This document shows, one piece after another, positions 43,168 to 54,053 of a stretch of DNA of 64,000 nt; the first letter of the stretch is position 1; each line of letters starts with the position of its first letter. The DNA is taken from assembly GCA_963726405.1 (NCBI GenBank), contig CAVSCF010000001.1, forward strand, positions 534,465 through 598,464. Reading direction: 5' to 3'. The stretch is from JAOUJD01 sp963726405. GTDB taxonomy: Bacteria; Pseudomonadota; Gammaproteobacteria; Burkholderiales; Burkholderiaceae_F. The translations under genes were made by a program, and so were the position numbers. The notes beneath the pieces were generated by a model. That model did not search any database, was not told the origin of the DNA, and worked only from the letters and a program-made list of their open reading frames with translations.

Positions 43168-44376
43168 ATGCAACTTCCGATCTACCTCGATTACTCGGCG
43201 ACCACGCCGGTCGACCCCCGCGTCGTCGATGCGATGGTCGTGTGGCTCCGGCAGAAGTTCGGCAACCCGGCCTCGCGCAGCCACGCGTTCGGCTGGGAAG
43301 CCGAGAAGGCCGTCGAGAACGCTCGCGCCCAGGTGGCGGCGCTCGTGAATTGTGATCCGCGCGAATTGATCTGGACCTCGGGCGCGACCGAGTCGATCAA
43401 CCTGGCGCTGAAGGGTGTCGCCCACTTCAACAAGGACAAGGGCAAGCACCTGATCACGGTGAAGACCGAGCACAAGGCGACGCTCGACACCATGCGCGAG
43501 CTCGAGCGCGAGGGTTTCGACGTCACTTACATGGACGTCGAGCCGAACGGTCTGCTCGACCTCGCCAAGCTGGAAGCGGCGCTGCGTCCGGACACGATCC
43601 TGGTGTCCGTGATGTTCGTGAACAACGAGATCGGCGTCATACAGGACATCCCGGCGATCGGCGAGATGTGCCGCTCGCGCGGCATCGTGTTTCACGTCGA
43701 CGCGGCGCAGGCGACCGGGAAGGTCATCGTCGATTTGCAGCAGCTCAAGGTCGACCTGATGTCGTTCTCGGCGCACAAGACGTACGGCCCGAAGGGTGTC
43801 GGCGCCCTGTTCGTCCGCCGCAAGCCGCGCGTGCGGCTCGAAGCGCAGATGCACGGCGGCGGTCACGAGCGCGGCTTGCGCTCGGGCACCTTGCCAACAC
43901 ATCAGATCGTGGGCATGGGCGAGGCCTTCCGGATCGCCAGGGAAGAAATGGCCACGGAAAACGAGCGGGTCCGGATGCTGCGCGATCGCCTCTGGAAGGG
44001 CATCTCGCAGATGGAGCAGGTTTTCCTCAACGGCGACTGGGAGCGGCGCGTTCCGCACAACCTGAACGTGAGCTTCAACTTCGTCGAGGGCGAGAGCCTG
44101 ATCATGGCGATCAAGGACGTCGCGGTGTCGTCGGGTTCCGCCTGCACCTCGGCGAGCCTGGAACCGTCCTATGTCCTGAGGGCGCTGGGCCGCAGCGACG
44201 AACTCGCGCACAGCTCCATCCGCTTCACCGTCGGTCGCTTCACCACCGAGGAGGAGATCGACTTCACGGTGCAGCTGATCACGCGCCAGGTGGCACGGCT
44301 GCGCGAAATGTCGCCGCTGTGGGAGATGTACAAGGACGGAATCGATCTGAACACGGTGCAGTGGGCTGCACACTGA
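43168..44376 (+). CDS. iscS: cysteine desulfurase
   Basis: This 402-residue PLP enzyme takes sulfur from cysteine for iron-sulfur clusters and tRNA thiolation. The PLP lysine is Lys204 in SFSAHKTYGPKGVGALFV, and the sulfur-carrying cysteine is Cys326 in SGSACTSASLEPSYVLRAL, both two residues earlier than in E. coli IscS. LYLDYSATTPVDPRV-type opening reads IYLDYSATTPVDPRVVD. It lies 26 bases after iscR and 35 before iscU. Confidence 0.98.
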   Translation: MQLPIYLDYSATTPVDPRVVDAMVVWLRQKFGNPASRSHAFGWEAEKAVENARAQVAALVNCDPRELIWTSGATESINLALKGVAHFNKDKGKHLITVKTEHKATLDTMRELEREGFDVTYMDVEPNGLLDLAKLEAALRPDTILVSVMFVNNEIGVIQDIPAIGEMCRSRGIVFHVDAAQATGKVIVDLQQLKVDLMSFSAHKTYGPKGVGALFVRRKPRVRLEAQMHGGGHERGLRSGTLPTHQIVGMGEAFRIAREEMATENERVRMLRDRLWKGISQMEQVFLNGDWERRVPHNLNVSFNFVEGESLIMAIKDVAVSSGSACTSASLEPSYVLRALGRSDELAHSSIRFTVGRFTTEEEIDFTVQLITRQVARLREMSPLWEMYKDGIDLNTVQWAAH

Positions 44377-44411
44377 GTCTGAACTGAACCGGCAAGCGGA
44401 AGAGGCAATAC

Positions 44412-44834
44412 ATGGCATACAGCACGAAGGTCATCGATCACTACGAGAATCCGCGCAACGTGGGCTCCTTTGAAAAGGGCGACGAGGGCGTGGGAACCGG
44501 CATGGTGGGCGCGCCGGCCTGCGGCGACGTGATGAAGCTGCAGATCAAGGTCAATGAGCAGGGCGTCATCGAGGACGCCCGCTTCAAGACCTACGGCTGC
44601 GGTTCGGCCATCGCGTCGTCGTCGCTCGTCACGGAGTGGGTCAAGGGCAAGTCGCTGGACGAAGCCGGAAAGATCAAGAACACGCAGATCGCCGAGGAAC
44701 TGGCCTTGCCGCCCGTCAAGATCCACTGCTCGATCCTCGCCGAGGATGCGATCAAGGCCGCCATCGAGGACTACCGCAGGAAGCACGGCGGCGCCCGGGC
44801 GGATGCACAGCCCGCCACGCAGAAGGCGGCTTGA
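44412..44834 (+). CDS. iscU: iron-sulfur cluster scaffold protein IscU
   Basis: This 140-residue scaffold assembles clusters from IscS sulfur and iron. The three ligand cysteines are Cys37 (GAPACGDV), Cys63 (TYGCGSAIAS) and Cys106 (KIHCSILAED), the same numbers as in E. coli, and LPPVK (99-103) is the HscA recognition motif. The tail GGARADAQPATQKAA is about 12 residues longer than usual. Confidence 0.98.
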   Translation: MAYSTKVIDHYENPRNVGSFEKGDEGVGTGMVGAPACGDVMKLQIKVNEQGVIEDARFKTYGCGSAIASSSLVTEWVKGKSLDEAGKIKNTQIAEELALPPVKIHCSILAEDAIKAAIEDYRRKHGGARADAQPATQKAA

Positions 44835-44856
44835 AGGGAACAGGGGAGAGAAGAAG

Positions 44857-45180
44857 ATGGCTGTCACGATGACGGAACGCGCGGCGAAGCACGTCGCCGG
44901 CTTCATCGAGAAGCGTGGCAAGGGCATGGGCCTGCGGCTTGGCGTGCGCACGACCGGCTGTTCGGGCATGGCCTACAAGCTCGAGTACGCGGACGCGCCG
45001 AACCCGGAAGATCAGCAGTTCGAGAGCCACGGCGTGCGGATCTTCGTCGATCCGAAGAGCATGGCGTACCTCGACGGCACTGAACTGGATTTCGTTCGCG
45101 AGGGCCTGAACGAAGGGTTCAAGTTCAACAACCCGCAGGAAAAGAACCGCTGCGGCTGCGGCGAGTCCTTCAACGTCTGA
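44857..45180 (+). CDS. iscA: iron-sulfur cluster assembly protein IscA
   Basis: This 107-residue A-type carrier delivers iron or clusters to targets. Cys35 (TTGCSGMAYKLEYA), Cys99 and Cys101 (NRCGCGESFNV) match E. coli IscA exactly. The ATG at 44857 follows GGGGAGAG. It lies between iscU and hscB in the normal isc order. Confidence 0.97.
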   Translation: MAVTMTERAAKHVAGFIEKRGKGMGLRLGVRTTGCSGMAYKLEYADAPNPEDQQFESHGVRIFVDPKSMAYLDGTELDFVREGLNEGFKFNNPQEKNRCGCGESFNV

Positions 45181-45226
45181 TTCACCGGCGCGCGGGTCGC
45201 GCCGTTTCCCTGGCATTGCCGACGGC

Positions 45227-45759
45227 ATGTCGCATCCGGACCACTTCGAACTCTTCGGCCTGCCCCCCCGGTTCGCCATCGACCTTGACGCGCTCGAGCG
45301 CGCCTACAAGGAAGTGCAGGCGCGCGTGCACCCGGACCGCTATGCCTCGGGCACGGCGGCGGAGCGAAGAGTCGCGATGCAGTGGGCCACCCGGGCCAAC
45401 GAGGCGTACACGACGCTGCGTTCGCCGCAGAAGCGAGCTGCGTATCTCGTGGAGCGCGCGGGAGTGCCGATCGACGCCGAAACCAACACCGCCATGCCGC
45501 CTGCCTTCCTGATGCAGCAGATGGAGTGGAGGGAGGCCCTCGATGAGGCGCGCGGCGATCCCGCGGCACTCGGCGACGTGCGGGCGACGATGAACGAAGA
45601 GCGTGACGAACTGCTGGGCGCCATCCTTCACGCCATCGACGAGGCGCAGGACTGGACGCGCGCCGCGGCGCTGGTGCGGCAACTCATGTTCATCGACCGT
45701 TTCGCCTCCGAGATCGGCCATGCCGACGAGGCGATGCACGCGAGACAGGCGTCGGCCTG

Positions 45760-45760
<1 letters not shown>
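45227..45760 (+). CDS. hscB: Fe-S co-chaperone HscB
   Basis: This 177-residue J-domain protein brings IscU to HscA and stimulates its ATPase. The opening HFELFGLPPRFAIDLDALE and the HPD loop in VQARVHPDRYA are clear; the C-terminal three-helix bundle (FLMQQMEWREALDEARG) binds IscU. The stop overlaps the hscA start by one base (TGATG). Confidence 0.95.
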
Positions 45761-47646
<1,886 letters not shown>

Positions 47647-47648
47647 CG

Positions 47649-47987
47649 ATGCCGAAGATCACGGTCCTGCCGCATCCAGAGATCTGCCCGGAGGGGGCCG
47701 AGTTCGAAACGCCGTCGGGAGTCTCCGTCGCCGACGCGCTGCTGGATCATCACGTCGACATCGAGCACGCCTGCGGCAAGGTGGCCGCCTGCACGACCTG
47801 CCACTGCATCATCCGCAAGGGCTACAACTCGCTGCCCGCGCCCTCGGACACCGAGGACGACCTGCTCGACCGCGCCTGGGGCCTCACGTCGGTGTCGCGG
47901 CTGTCGTGCCAGGCCATCGTGCAGGACGAAGACCTCACCGTCGAGATCCCCAAGTACAGCATCAACTATGCGAAGGAGGGCAAATGA
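47649..47987 (+). CDS. fdx: ISC-type 2Fe-2S ferredoxin
   Basis: This 112-residue ferredoxin supplies electrons for cluster assembly. Cys42, Cys48, Cys51 and Cys87 (HACGKVAACTTCHC; RLSCQAIV) match the E. coli Fdx ligands by number. The opening PKITVLPHPEICPEGAEFE is typical. Its start lies two bases after hscA and its stop overlaps iscX (ATGA). Confidence 0.97.
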   Translation: MPKITVLPHPEICPEGAEFETPSGVSVADALLDHHVDIEHACGKVAACTTCHCIIRKGYNSLPAPSDTEDDLLDRAWGLTSVSRLSCQAIVQDEDLTVEIPKYSINYAKEGK

Positions 47988-48193
47988 CCATGCCGGCCCT
48001 CAAGTGGACGGATGTGCAGGACATCGCGATCGAACTCGCGGAGAAGTACCCGGACGTCGACCCCACCGTAGTGCGCTTCACGGACCTGCACAACTGGGTC
48101 ATGGAACTCGACGGCTTCGCGGACGATCCGAAGCGGTCGGGCGAGAGAATCCTCGAGGCGATACAGCAGGCGTGGATCGCCGAGCGCGAGTAG
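47984..48193 (+). CDS. iscX: Fe-S assembly protein IscX
   Basis: This 69-residue acidic protein binds iron and IscS and tunes cluster assembly. ALKWTDVQDIAIELAEKYPD and LHNWVMELDGFADDPKRSGE are the conserved blocks. The ATG at 47984 overlaps the fdx stop; an internal ATG two codons later is also possible. It ends the isc operon and converges with the HlyD-type gene. Confidence 0.96.
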   Translation: MTMPALKWTDVQDIAIELAEKYPDVDPTVVRFTDLHNWVMELDGFADDPKRSGERILEAIQQAWIAERE

Positions 48194-48216
48194 CGTCCCG
48201 CACCCCGCCTTTCAAC

Positions 48217-49476
48217 TCAGAGTTTGCGTCCGAGCGCGATCAGCGGTTCGAACACCCACTCGACGAGTCGCCGGCGCTCCTGCATCACGTCGGCCTCCAG
48301 CTGCATGCCGGCCGTCAGCGACTGCGGTCGTCCGTACGCCATCACGTGCGGTGTCGCCAGGCGGACGGTGATCCGGTAGAGCCCTTCGGCGTGGGCGGGC
48401 AGCGCGAGCTGCGGCGGCAGCTCCGAGGGGGCCAGTGCGGTTCGCGACACCTGGGTCACCTCGCCGTCGTACTGACCGAACTTCTGGAACGGATACGCGG
48501 CATAGCGCACGCGCACCTTCTGGCCCGGTTCGACGAAACCGACGGCCCGGCTGGGCGCGAAAAGGTGCGCCTCGAGGGGACTGTCGTGAGGGAGCAGCGT
48601 CGCGAGTGGCTGCAGGCCGACGGCCTGTCCGCGCTCCGCGGTGATGGCCGTGATCACACCATCCTGCGGAGCGGTCATCACCACGGTCCGCGCGGCCTCG
48701 GCGCCGACGATGTCCTGCTGCAGCGCCGCCATCTCGCGCTCCAGTTCGGCCTGCTGCTGCTCGGCCCGCAGCGGGATCTGGCGCAACTCCGATGACACCA
48801 CGCCGGTTTCGCGGTGCACCGTCAGCAGCGTGCGCTCGAGCGCCTGGCGACGTGCGGTCTGCTCCAGCAGTTCGTCGCGTCGCTGGCGCGCCGTTACCGG
48901 ACTGACGAAGTTCTGCCGGGCCAGTTCTTCGTAGCGGGCCAGGTGTTCGGCCGCCGACGCTTCGCGGGCCGACTGGGTTTCGAGTTCCCTGCGCAGCTGG
49001 TGCGCCTCCGCATGCAACGTGGCGAGGCGGCGAGCCGCGGCCGCACCCTGTTCGTCCAGCAGCAGGCGGCGACGCGCAAGTTCCTCGGCCAGGCTGGCGC
49101 GCCGGTCATCGAGCTGTTCGAGGATCGCGCCCTGTGCACCTCGCTGGCGACCCGGGGCTCCGGTCATGCGCTCCGACGAGAGCACGAACATCACCTGCCC
49201 GGCCTCGACCCGCTCGCCTTCCTCGACGCGGCGGTCGATCACGATGCCGGGCTGGGGCGTGGTCAGCTTCAGCACCCCGGCCGCGGGCACCGTGATGCCG
49301 GCCACGCGTGTCCGCTTCGTGTACTGACCGAAGACGAGGAGCGCGACGAGGCCACCGGCGACGAGCGCCGACATCGCGCACCATACGGTGAACGAAAGCG
49401 GCGGGCGCATCGTCACCTGGCCGAAGCCGACGGCCTGCCGCGCCTGCAGGACTTCGTTGCGAAACAGTGCGGACAT
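48217..49476 (-). CDS. HlyD-family membrane fusion protein (peptide/bacteriocin exporter type)
   Basis: This 419-residue periplasmic adaptor has a short cytoplasmic head (MSALFRNEVLQARQAV), one helix (about 31-51), a lipoyl half (GVLKLTTPQPGIVIDRRVEE), a long coiled-coil hairpin (about 105-240, rich in Glu/Arg/Gln/Ala), the second lipoyl half (MTAPQDGVITAITAERGQAV) and a beta-barrel part. The head and layout resemble CvaA-type adaptors that work with C39 peptidase ABC exporters and TolC. No ABC transporter, C39 peptidase or TolC gene is in the flanks, so it is an orphan here. Confidence 0.85.
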   Translation of the reverse strand: MSALFRNEVLQARQAVGFGQVTMRPPLSFTVWCAMSALVAGGLVALLVFGQYTKRTRVAGITVPAAGVLKLTTPQPGIVIDRRVEEGERVEAGQVMFVLSSERMTGAPGRQRGAQGAILEQLDDRRASLAEELARRRLLLDEQGAAAARRLATLHAEAHQLRRELETQSAREASAAEHLARYEELARQNFVSPVTARQRRDELLEQTARRQALERTLLTVHRETGVVSSELRQIPLRAEQQQAELEREMAALQQDIVGAEAARTVVMTAPQDGVITAITAERGQAVGLQPLATLLPHDSPLEAHLFAPSRAVGFVEPGQKVRVRYAAYPFQKFGQYDGEVTQVSRTALAPSELPPQLALPAHAEGLYRITVRLATPHVMAYGRPQSLTAGMQLEADVMQERRRLVEWVFEPLIALGRKL

Positions 49477-49651
49477 GGACCGAAGAGCGGGACGAGAGGA
49501 TCAGCGTGTACGCTATCTGCGCAGCGATCGACCACCAGCCCGACACGTGTCGGGACGGCTGACGGGGAACGTCGGCACGGCCCACGAAGCACGCGGCGGC
49601 GCGCCGGTTCGATCGCTCACTGCCGGTCCTTCAGCCAGACGAGAACAACGC

Positions 49652-51562
49652 ATGCCAGCCCCGACGATCGCCTCAGGATTGAAGCAACTCCTTGCCCGGT
49701 ACGTGCCGTTTTCGAGCATGTCCCCGGCAGACCTGGACTTCGTCATCGAGCACGTCGAGGTCGCCTACTTCGAGCCTGGCGAGGCGATCCTGTCGCCGGC
49801 CGACAAGCCGCCGTCGCACTGCTACATCGTCAAGCAGGGCCGGGTGCAGGGCGAGACCGCGACGGCGCGGGAGGTCGCCTTCGAGGCCGGGGTCGGGGAC
49901 TGCTTTCCGGTCGGTGCGCTGCTGGCGGGCCGACCTGTGTCACTCGTGTACCGATCGGTGACCGACACGTTCTGCCTGATGCTGCCGCGCGGGCGCTTCG
50001 AGGACCTGGCCCAGCGCAGCCCTCCATTCCTCGATTTCTGCAAGCGTCGCCTCGGCGCGCTGCTCGACCTGTCGCGCCAGCAACTCCAGGCGACCTATGC
50101 CTCGGAGGCGAGCGCCGAGCGCACCATGAACACCGCGCTCGGCGAGCTCGTCCGCGCGCGCAAGCCGCTCACGTGCGCGCCGGACATGTCGCTGCGCGAA
50201 GCCTTCGGGCGCATGCACCAGTCCCACGTGGGTTCGATCATCGTCGTCGAAAGCGAGGCCGGGGGCGGCGACCGGCTCGCGGGAATCCTCACGCGCACCG
50301 ACCTCATCGGCCGGGTCATTCTCCCGGAGGTGCCGTTGTCGGCGCCCGTCAGCACGGTGATGACACGCGACGTGATGTCGCTCGATGCCGACGACACCGC
50401 GGCGGACGCCATGCTGCTGATGGCGGAGCACTCGATCCGGCACATCCCGGTGATACAGGGCAACGGCGGCCACCGCACCGTGCTGGGGGTGGTGTCGGAG
50501 CGCGACCTCTTCGCGCTGCACCGTCTGACGGTGCGCCAGCTCGCCGTTGCCATTCGGCGTGCCGACACCATCGAAGGCCTGACCCTCGTGGCCAGCGACG
50601 TCCGCCGGCTGTCGCATCACCTCGTCGCGCAGGGCGTCGGCGCGGCGCAGCTCACCCGACTGATCAGCCATCTGAACGATCAGTTGACGGGCCGCCTGCT
50701 GGCGCTTGCGTGCGAACGGTTCGGCGTCGAGCCGTCGTCGTTCTGCTGGCTGTCGTTCGGCAGCGAGGGAAGGGGAGAGCAAACGATTGCCACCGACCAG
50801 GACAACGGCATCCTCTACATCGACAAGGAGGGGCTGCGCGAGCGGCTGCTGGATCTCGCGAACTTCACCAACGAGGCGCTCGCGGCGTGCGGCTTCCCGC
50901 TGTGCAGGGGCAACATCATGGCGCGCAACCCCGCTCTGACGCTGACCTACGCCGGGTGGGAAGAGATGTTCGTGCGCTGGATCGACCGCGGCGATCCGGA
51001 GGCGCTGCTCGCCGGCAGCATCTACTTCGACTTCCGCCCGCTGTTCGGCGACGTGCTGCTCGCCAACCAGTTGCGCCTCGACGTGGTCCAGCGCGCGCAT
51101 CGCAACTCGCGCTTTCTCAAGCAGATGTCCGACAACGCGATGCGCAATCGTCCGCCGGCCCCGGGTCGCTTCACGGAGTCGCTGTTCGGCGAGGCGGGCG
51201 GCCCCGACCACGTTGACCTGAAGATGCACGGCACCGTGCCTTTCGTGGACGCCGCCCGCATCTGGGCGCTGAGTGCGGAGTTGCACGAGACGAATACCTC
51301 GGAACGCTACAAGCGCCTGGCCGAACTTGGGCGGCTGCCCGCCGCCGACGTTGCGGGATGGATCTCCGCGTTCGAGTTCTTCCAGTTGATGCGGCTGCGG
51401 GCGCAGCACACGCGGGAGCACGCCTACGGCGCGGCTCACGACGACAATCCGAACGAAGTCAAGCTGCACTCGCTGTCGCCGCTCGACCGGCGCATCCTCA
51501 ACGAGTCGTTTCGGCAGGCACGCAAGGTCCAGCAACGGCTGGAACTTGACTTCCCGGGATAG
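49652..51562 (+). CDS. CNMP-CBS-DUF294 putative nucleotidyltransferase
   Basis: This 636-residue cytoplasmic signalling protein has a cyclic nucleotide-binding-like domain (about 20-135), two CBS motifs (about 165-290, SIRHIPVIQGNGGHRTVLGV), a nucleotidyltransferase motif FGSEGRGEQT (from about 369, similar to GlnD) and the DUF294 C-terminal domain (about 480-630). The exonuclease gene follows after eight bases; this pair often accompanies an acetate/sodium symporter gene, which is absent here. An ATG at 49652 after GAGAAC is preferred; upstream in-frame codons look non-coding. Confidence 0.88.
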   Translation: MPAPTIASGLKQLLARYVPFSSMSPADLDFVIEHVEVAYFEPGEAILSPADKPPSHCYIVKQGRVQGETATAREVAFEAGVGDCFPVGALLAGRPVSLVYRSVTDTFCLMLPRGRFEDLAQRSPPFLDFCKRRLGALLDLSRQQLQATYASEASAERTMNTALGELVRARKPLTCAPDMSLREAFGRMHQSHVGSIIVVESEAGGGDRLAGILTRTDLIGRVILPEVPLSAPVSTVMTRDVMSLDADDTAADAMLLMAEHSIRHIPVIQGNGGHRTVLGVVSERDLFALHRLTVRQLAVAIRRADTIEGLTLVASDVRRLSHHLVAQGVGAAQLTRLISHLNDQLTGRLLALACERFGVEPSSFCWLSFGSEGRGEQTIATDQDNGILYIDKEGLRERLLDLANFTNEALAACGFPLCRGNIMARNPALTLTYAGWEEMFVRWIDRGDPEALLAGSIYFDFRPLFGDVLLANQLRLDVVQRAHRNSRFLKQMSDNAMRNRPPAPGRFTESLFGEAGGPDHVDLKMHGTVPFVDAARIWALSAELHETNTSERYKRLAELGRLPAADVAGWISAFEFFQLMRLRAQHTREHAYGAAHDDNPNEVKLHSLSPLDRRILNESFRQARKVQQRLELDFPG

Positions 51563-51570
51563 GGCGGGCG

Positions 51571-52194
51571 ATGGGATTCTTCGATCGCCTGCTCGGGCGC
51601 GGAAGCGACGGCCACCAGCGCTGGATCGTCGTCGACGTGGAGACCAGCGGCATGGACATCGCGAGTGACGCGCTGATCTCCATCGGTGCGGTGGCCATGC
51701 ACGAGGACGGACACGTGCTGCCGGGCGACAGCATCGAGATCGTCATCCGGCAGGACAAGGCGAGTTCGCGCGAGAACATCCTGGTGCACGGGGTGGGCGT
51801 CGGCGCGCAACTGAACGGGGTCGATCCGCGACGCGCCATCGGCATGTTCACCGAGTACTTGAGCACCGCGCCGATCCTTGCCTTCCACGCGCCGTTCGAC
51901 CGTGGCTTCCTCGCTCGCGTGATCAAGTTCTATTTGAACCAGCCCTTCGACAACCCCTGGCTCGACCTGGCGGAACTGGCCCCCGCGTTGTACCCGGCGC
52001 TGCACATGAAGTCGCTCGACGAGTGGCTGAGCCGGTTCGGCATACCGGTGGCCGCGCGCCACAGCGCCGCGGCCGACGCGTTCGCGACGGCGCTGCTCGC
52101 ATCGCGCCTGCTGCCGGAGGCGCGGCGGCAGGGTGCGCCCAGCTTCGGCAAGATGATGAAGATCGCGCGCAACGCCCGCTGGCTGCGAGGATGA
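51571..52194 (+). CDS. DnaQ-like 3-prime to 5-prime exonuclease
   Basis: This 207-residue DEDD-family nuclease has exonuclease motif I VVDVETSGMD (Asp22, Glu24), motif II around FHAPFDRGFLARVI and motif III RHSAAADAFATALL. It resembles the epsilon-subunit-like exonucleases that accompany CNMP-CBS-DUF294 proteins rather than the replicative DnaQ. Its function with that partner is not established. The stop overlaps an ATG of the next frame at 52191. Confidence 0.87.
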   Translation: MGFFDRLLGRGSDGHQRWIVVDVETSGMDIASDALISIGAVAMHEDGHVLPGDSIEIVIRQDKASSRENILVHGVGVGAQLNGVDPRRAIGMFTEYLSTAPILAFHAPFDRGFLARVIKFYLNQPFDNPWLDLAELAPALYPALHMKSLDEWLSRFGIPVAARHSAAADAFATALLASRLLPEARRQGAPSFGKMMKIARNARWLRG

Positions 52195-52220
52195 CGAGGC
52201 CACTGGCCGCGGAGAAACGA

Positions 52221-53027
52221 ATGGTGAGCCGCAAGCCGCAGGCTGAGACCGTCCTGATCACCGGCGCCTCGTCTGGCATCGGTGAGGCGCTGTCGAAGCG
52301 CTTCGCGCGCGCGGGTCACCGCCTCGTGCTCGTCGCGCGCACCGAGCCGAAGCTCGAAGCGCTCGCGGCGGCTCTTTCCGCCGAGCATGGGGCCACCGTG
52401 TCCGTCCACCCGGCCGACCTCACGCAGCCCGATGCGCCGCGCAGGCTGGCGTCTGCAATGAAACGGAAGGGCATCGACGTCGACGTCCTGGTGAACAGCG
52501 CCGGTGTGCTCCATCAGGGCGAGTTCGTGGCGATCCGGGCCGATCGCCACCGGGAACTGATCGACGTGAACGTCGCCGCCCTGACATCGATGATCTCCCG
52601 CTTCCTGCCGGGGATGATCGCGCGCGGCCGCGGGCGCGTGCTCAACGTCGCTTCGATCGCGGCGTTCCAGCCGATACCGATGCTCGCGACCTACGCGGCC
52701 ACCAAGGCCTTCGTGCTGTCACTCACCGAATCGCTCGCCGACGAGTTGCACGGGACGGGCGTCACGGTGACCGCGCTCTGCCCCGGGATTACCGACACTC
52801 ACATGCTGAGCAGCGCCGTCGAGGCGAACGCCCGCCTGGCCCGGTTGCCTGGGTTCCTCATCGGCGACGTCGAGCAGGTCGCCGAAGAGGGCTACCGCGC
52901 GTGCATGGAAGGCGCGGTGATCAGCGTTCCCGGCGCGGTGAACCAGGCCGTTACCCTCGCTTCACGCGCCACGCCGAAGTGGCTGTTGCGAAGGATTGCG
53001 GGTACGCTCGCGCGCAGGGCCGGGTAG
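52221..53027 (+). CDS. short-chain dehydrogenase/reductase
   Basis: This 268-residue classical SDR has the NAD(P)-binding TGASSGIG (14-21), NSAGV, a serine in VLNVASIAAF and the catalytic YAATK (Tyr158, Lys162). After the core is a C-terminal hydrophobic/basic tail (WLLRRIAGTLARRAG). The substrate is unknown. The start at 52221 has GGAGA five bases upstream; an ATG at 52191 overlapping the exonuclease stop would add ten residues and is possible. Confidence 0.88.
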   Translation: MVSRKPQAETVLITGASSGIGEALSKRFARAGHRLVLVARTEPKLEALAAALSAEHGATVSVHPADLTQPDAPRRLASAMKRKGIDVDVLVNSAGVLHQGEFVAIRADRHRELIDVNVAALTSMISRFLPGMIARGRGRVLNVASIAAFQPIPMLATYAATKAFVLSLTESLADELHGTGVTVTALCPGITDTHMLSSAVEANARLARLPGFLIGDVEQVAEEGYRACMEGAVISVPGAVNQAVTLASRATPKWLLRRIAGTLARRAG

Positions 53028-53124
53028 GGGCGTTGCGCGAGCCTTCGCAGAAGGCGCCGCCGGCGAAACCCCCAATGCTCTTTCCCTCGTTCCCGCAAGG
53101 CCGCACTGGACAACGGAGCTCTCG

Positions 53125-53493
53125 ATGATCGAACACACGCTTGACATGAAGGACGGCATTCTCTTCCTGCACCCGCGCGCGGCGCTGGACGAGGACGATT
53201 TCGCCGAGCTCAGCCAGGTCGTGGACCCCTACATCCTCGAGCATGGCGGACTGAAGGGCGTGGTGATCGAAGCGCCGGCGTTCCCGGGCTGGGATACGTT
53301 CGGCGCGATGGTTGCGCACTTCCGGTTCGTGAAGGACCACCAGAAGGCCATCAAGAAGGTCGCCCTGGTCACCGACTCGCCGGTCGGAAGCGTGGCAGAG
53401 CACCTGGCATCGCACTTCGTATCGGCGCAGATCCAGCATTTCGGATCGAGCAGCCTGCCGGCGGCGAAAGCCTGGGTGCTGTCGCCGTCGTAG
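53125..53493 (+). CDS. SpoIIAA-like STAS-fold protein
   Basis: This 122-residue protein matches the SpoIIAA-like (STAS/DUF3478) family: a beta strand opening MIEHTLDMKDGILFLHPR, then EAPAFPGWDTFGAMVAHFRF and KKVALVTDSPVGSVAEHLAS. The family has a CRAL-TRIO/STAS-like fold and no known role. It carries no phospho-site serine of the SpoIIAA type. A perfect inverted repeat has the stop codon as its loop. Confidence 0.8.
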   Translation: MIEHTLDMKDGILFLHPRAALDEDDFAELSQVVDPYILEHGGLKGVVIEAPAFPGWDTFGAMVAHFRFVKDHQKAIKKVALVTDSPVGSVAEHLASHFVSAQIQHFGSSSLPAAKAWVLSPS

Positions 53494-53502
53494 CGACGGC
53501 GA
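53482..53502. other. perfect hairpin with the stop codon in its loop
   Basis: TCGCCGTCG (53482-53490) and CGACGGCGA (53494-53502) pair perfectly around TAG, the stop of the SpoIIAA-like gene. It lies between that gene and convergent smpB and may act as a shared transcript end although no T-run is present. Confidence 0.55.
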
Positions 53503-53523
53503 AGCGCCGACGCGGAACAACGG

Positions 53524-53973
53524 TCAGCGGCTGCGTTGCTTCAGCAGCCGGCTTTGCTCGCGCTTCCAGTCCTTGTCGGCTTCACTCGCGCGCTTCTCGA
53601 ATTGCCGCTTGCCCTTGGCCAGCGCGATCTCGAGTTTGATGCGGCCCTTGACGAAGTGCATGTCGAGCGGCACGAGCGAATAGCCGGCCCGCTCGACCTT
53701 GCCGATCAGCTTCCGGATCTCGGCCGCGTTGAGCAGCAGCTTGCGGGTGCGCATCGGGTCGGGCGTGATGTGCGTCGAGGCCGTCTTCAGCGGCGTGATG
53801 TGGCCGTTGAGCAGGAACAGTTCGCCGTCGCGGACGATGACGAAGGCCTCGCCGAGTTGCACCTGGCCCGCGCGTATCGACTTGACCTCCCAACCCTCGA
53901 GCACGAGCCCGGCTTCGAACCGTTCCTCGATCGAGTAGTCGTGATGCGCCTTCTTGTTCTGGACGATCGCCAC
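53524..53973 (-). CDS. smpB: SsrA-binding protein SmpB
   Basis: This 149-residue protein brings tmRNA to stalled ribosomes for trans-translation. NKKAHHDYSIEERFEAGLVL, GWEVKSIRAGQVQLGEAFV and the basic tail KDWKREQSRLLKQRSR are the family blocks; the tail lies in the mRNA channel. It is divergent from ratA, the usual arrangement in proteobacteria. The tmRNA gene is not in the window. Confidence 0.97.
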   Translation of the reverse strand: MAIVQNKKAHHDYSIEERFEAGLVLEGWEVKSIRAGQVQLGEAFVIVRDGELFLLNGHITPLKTASTHITPDPMRTRKLLLNAAEIRKLIGKVERAGYSLVPLDMHFVKGRIKLEIALAKGKRQFEKRASEADKDWKREQSRLLKQRSR

Positions 53974-54053
53974 GCGGGAACGGCCTGCGAGTGTGAATAG
54001 AATTCGAGTGTAGGGCAGTTCGCGCGCCCTCCCGCTCGACCGGCCTGCCTGCG

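Noticed and set aside
48217..49476. A bacteriocin export operon around the HlyD-type gene
   Set aside because: No ABC transporter, C39 peptidase, double-glycine precursor or immunity gene is found on either side within the window.
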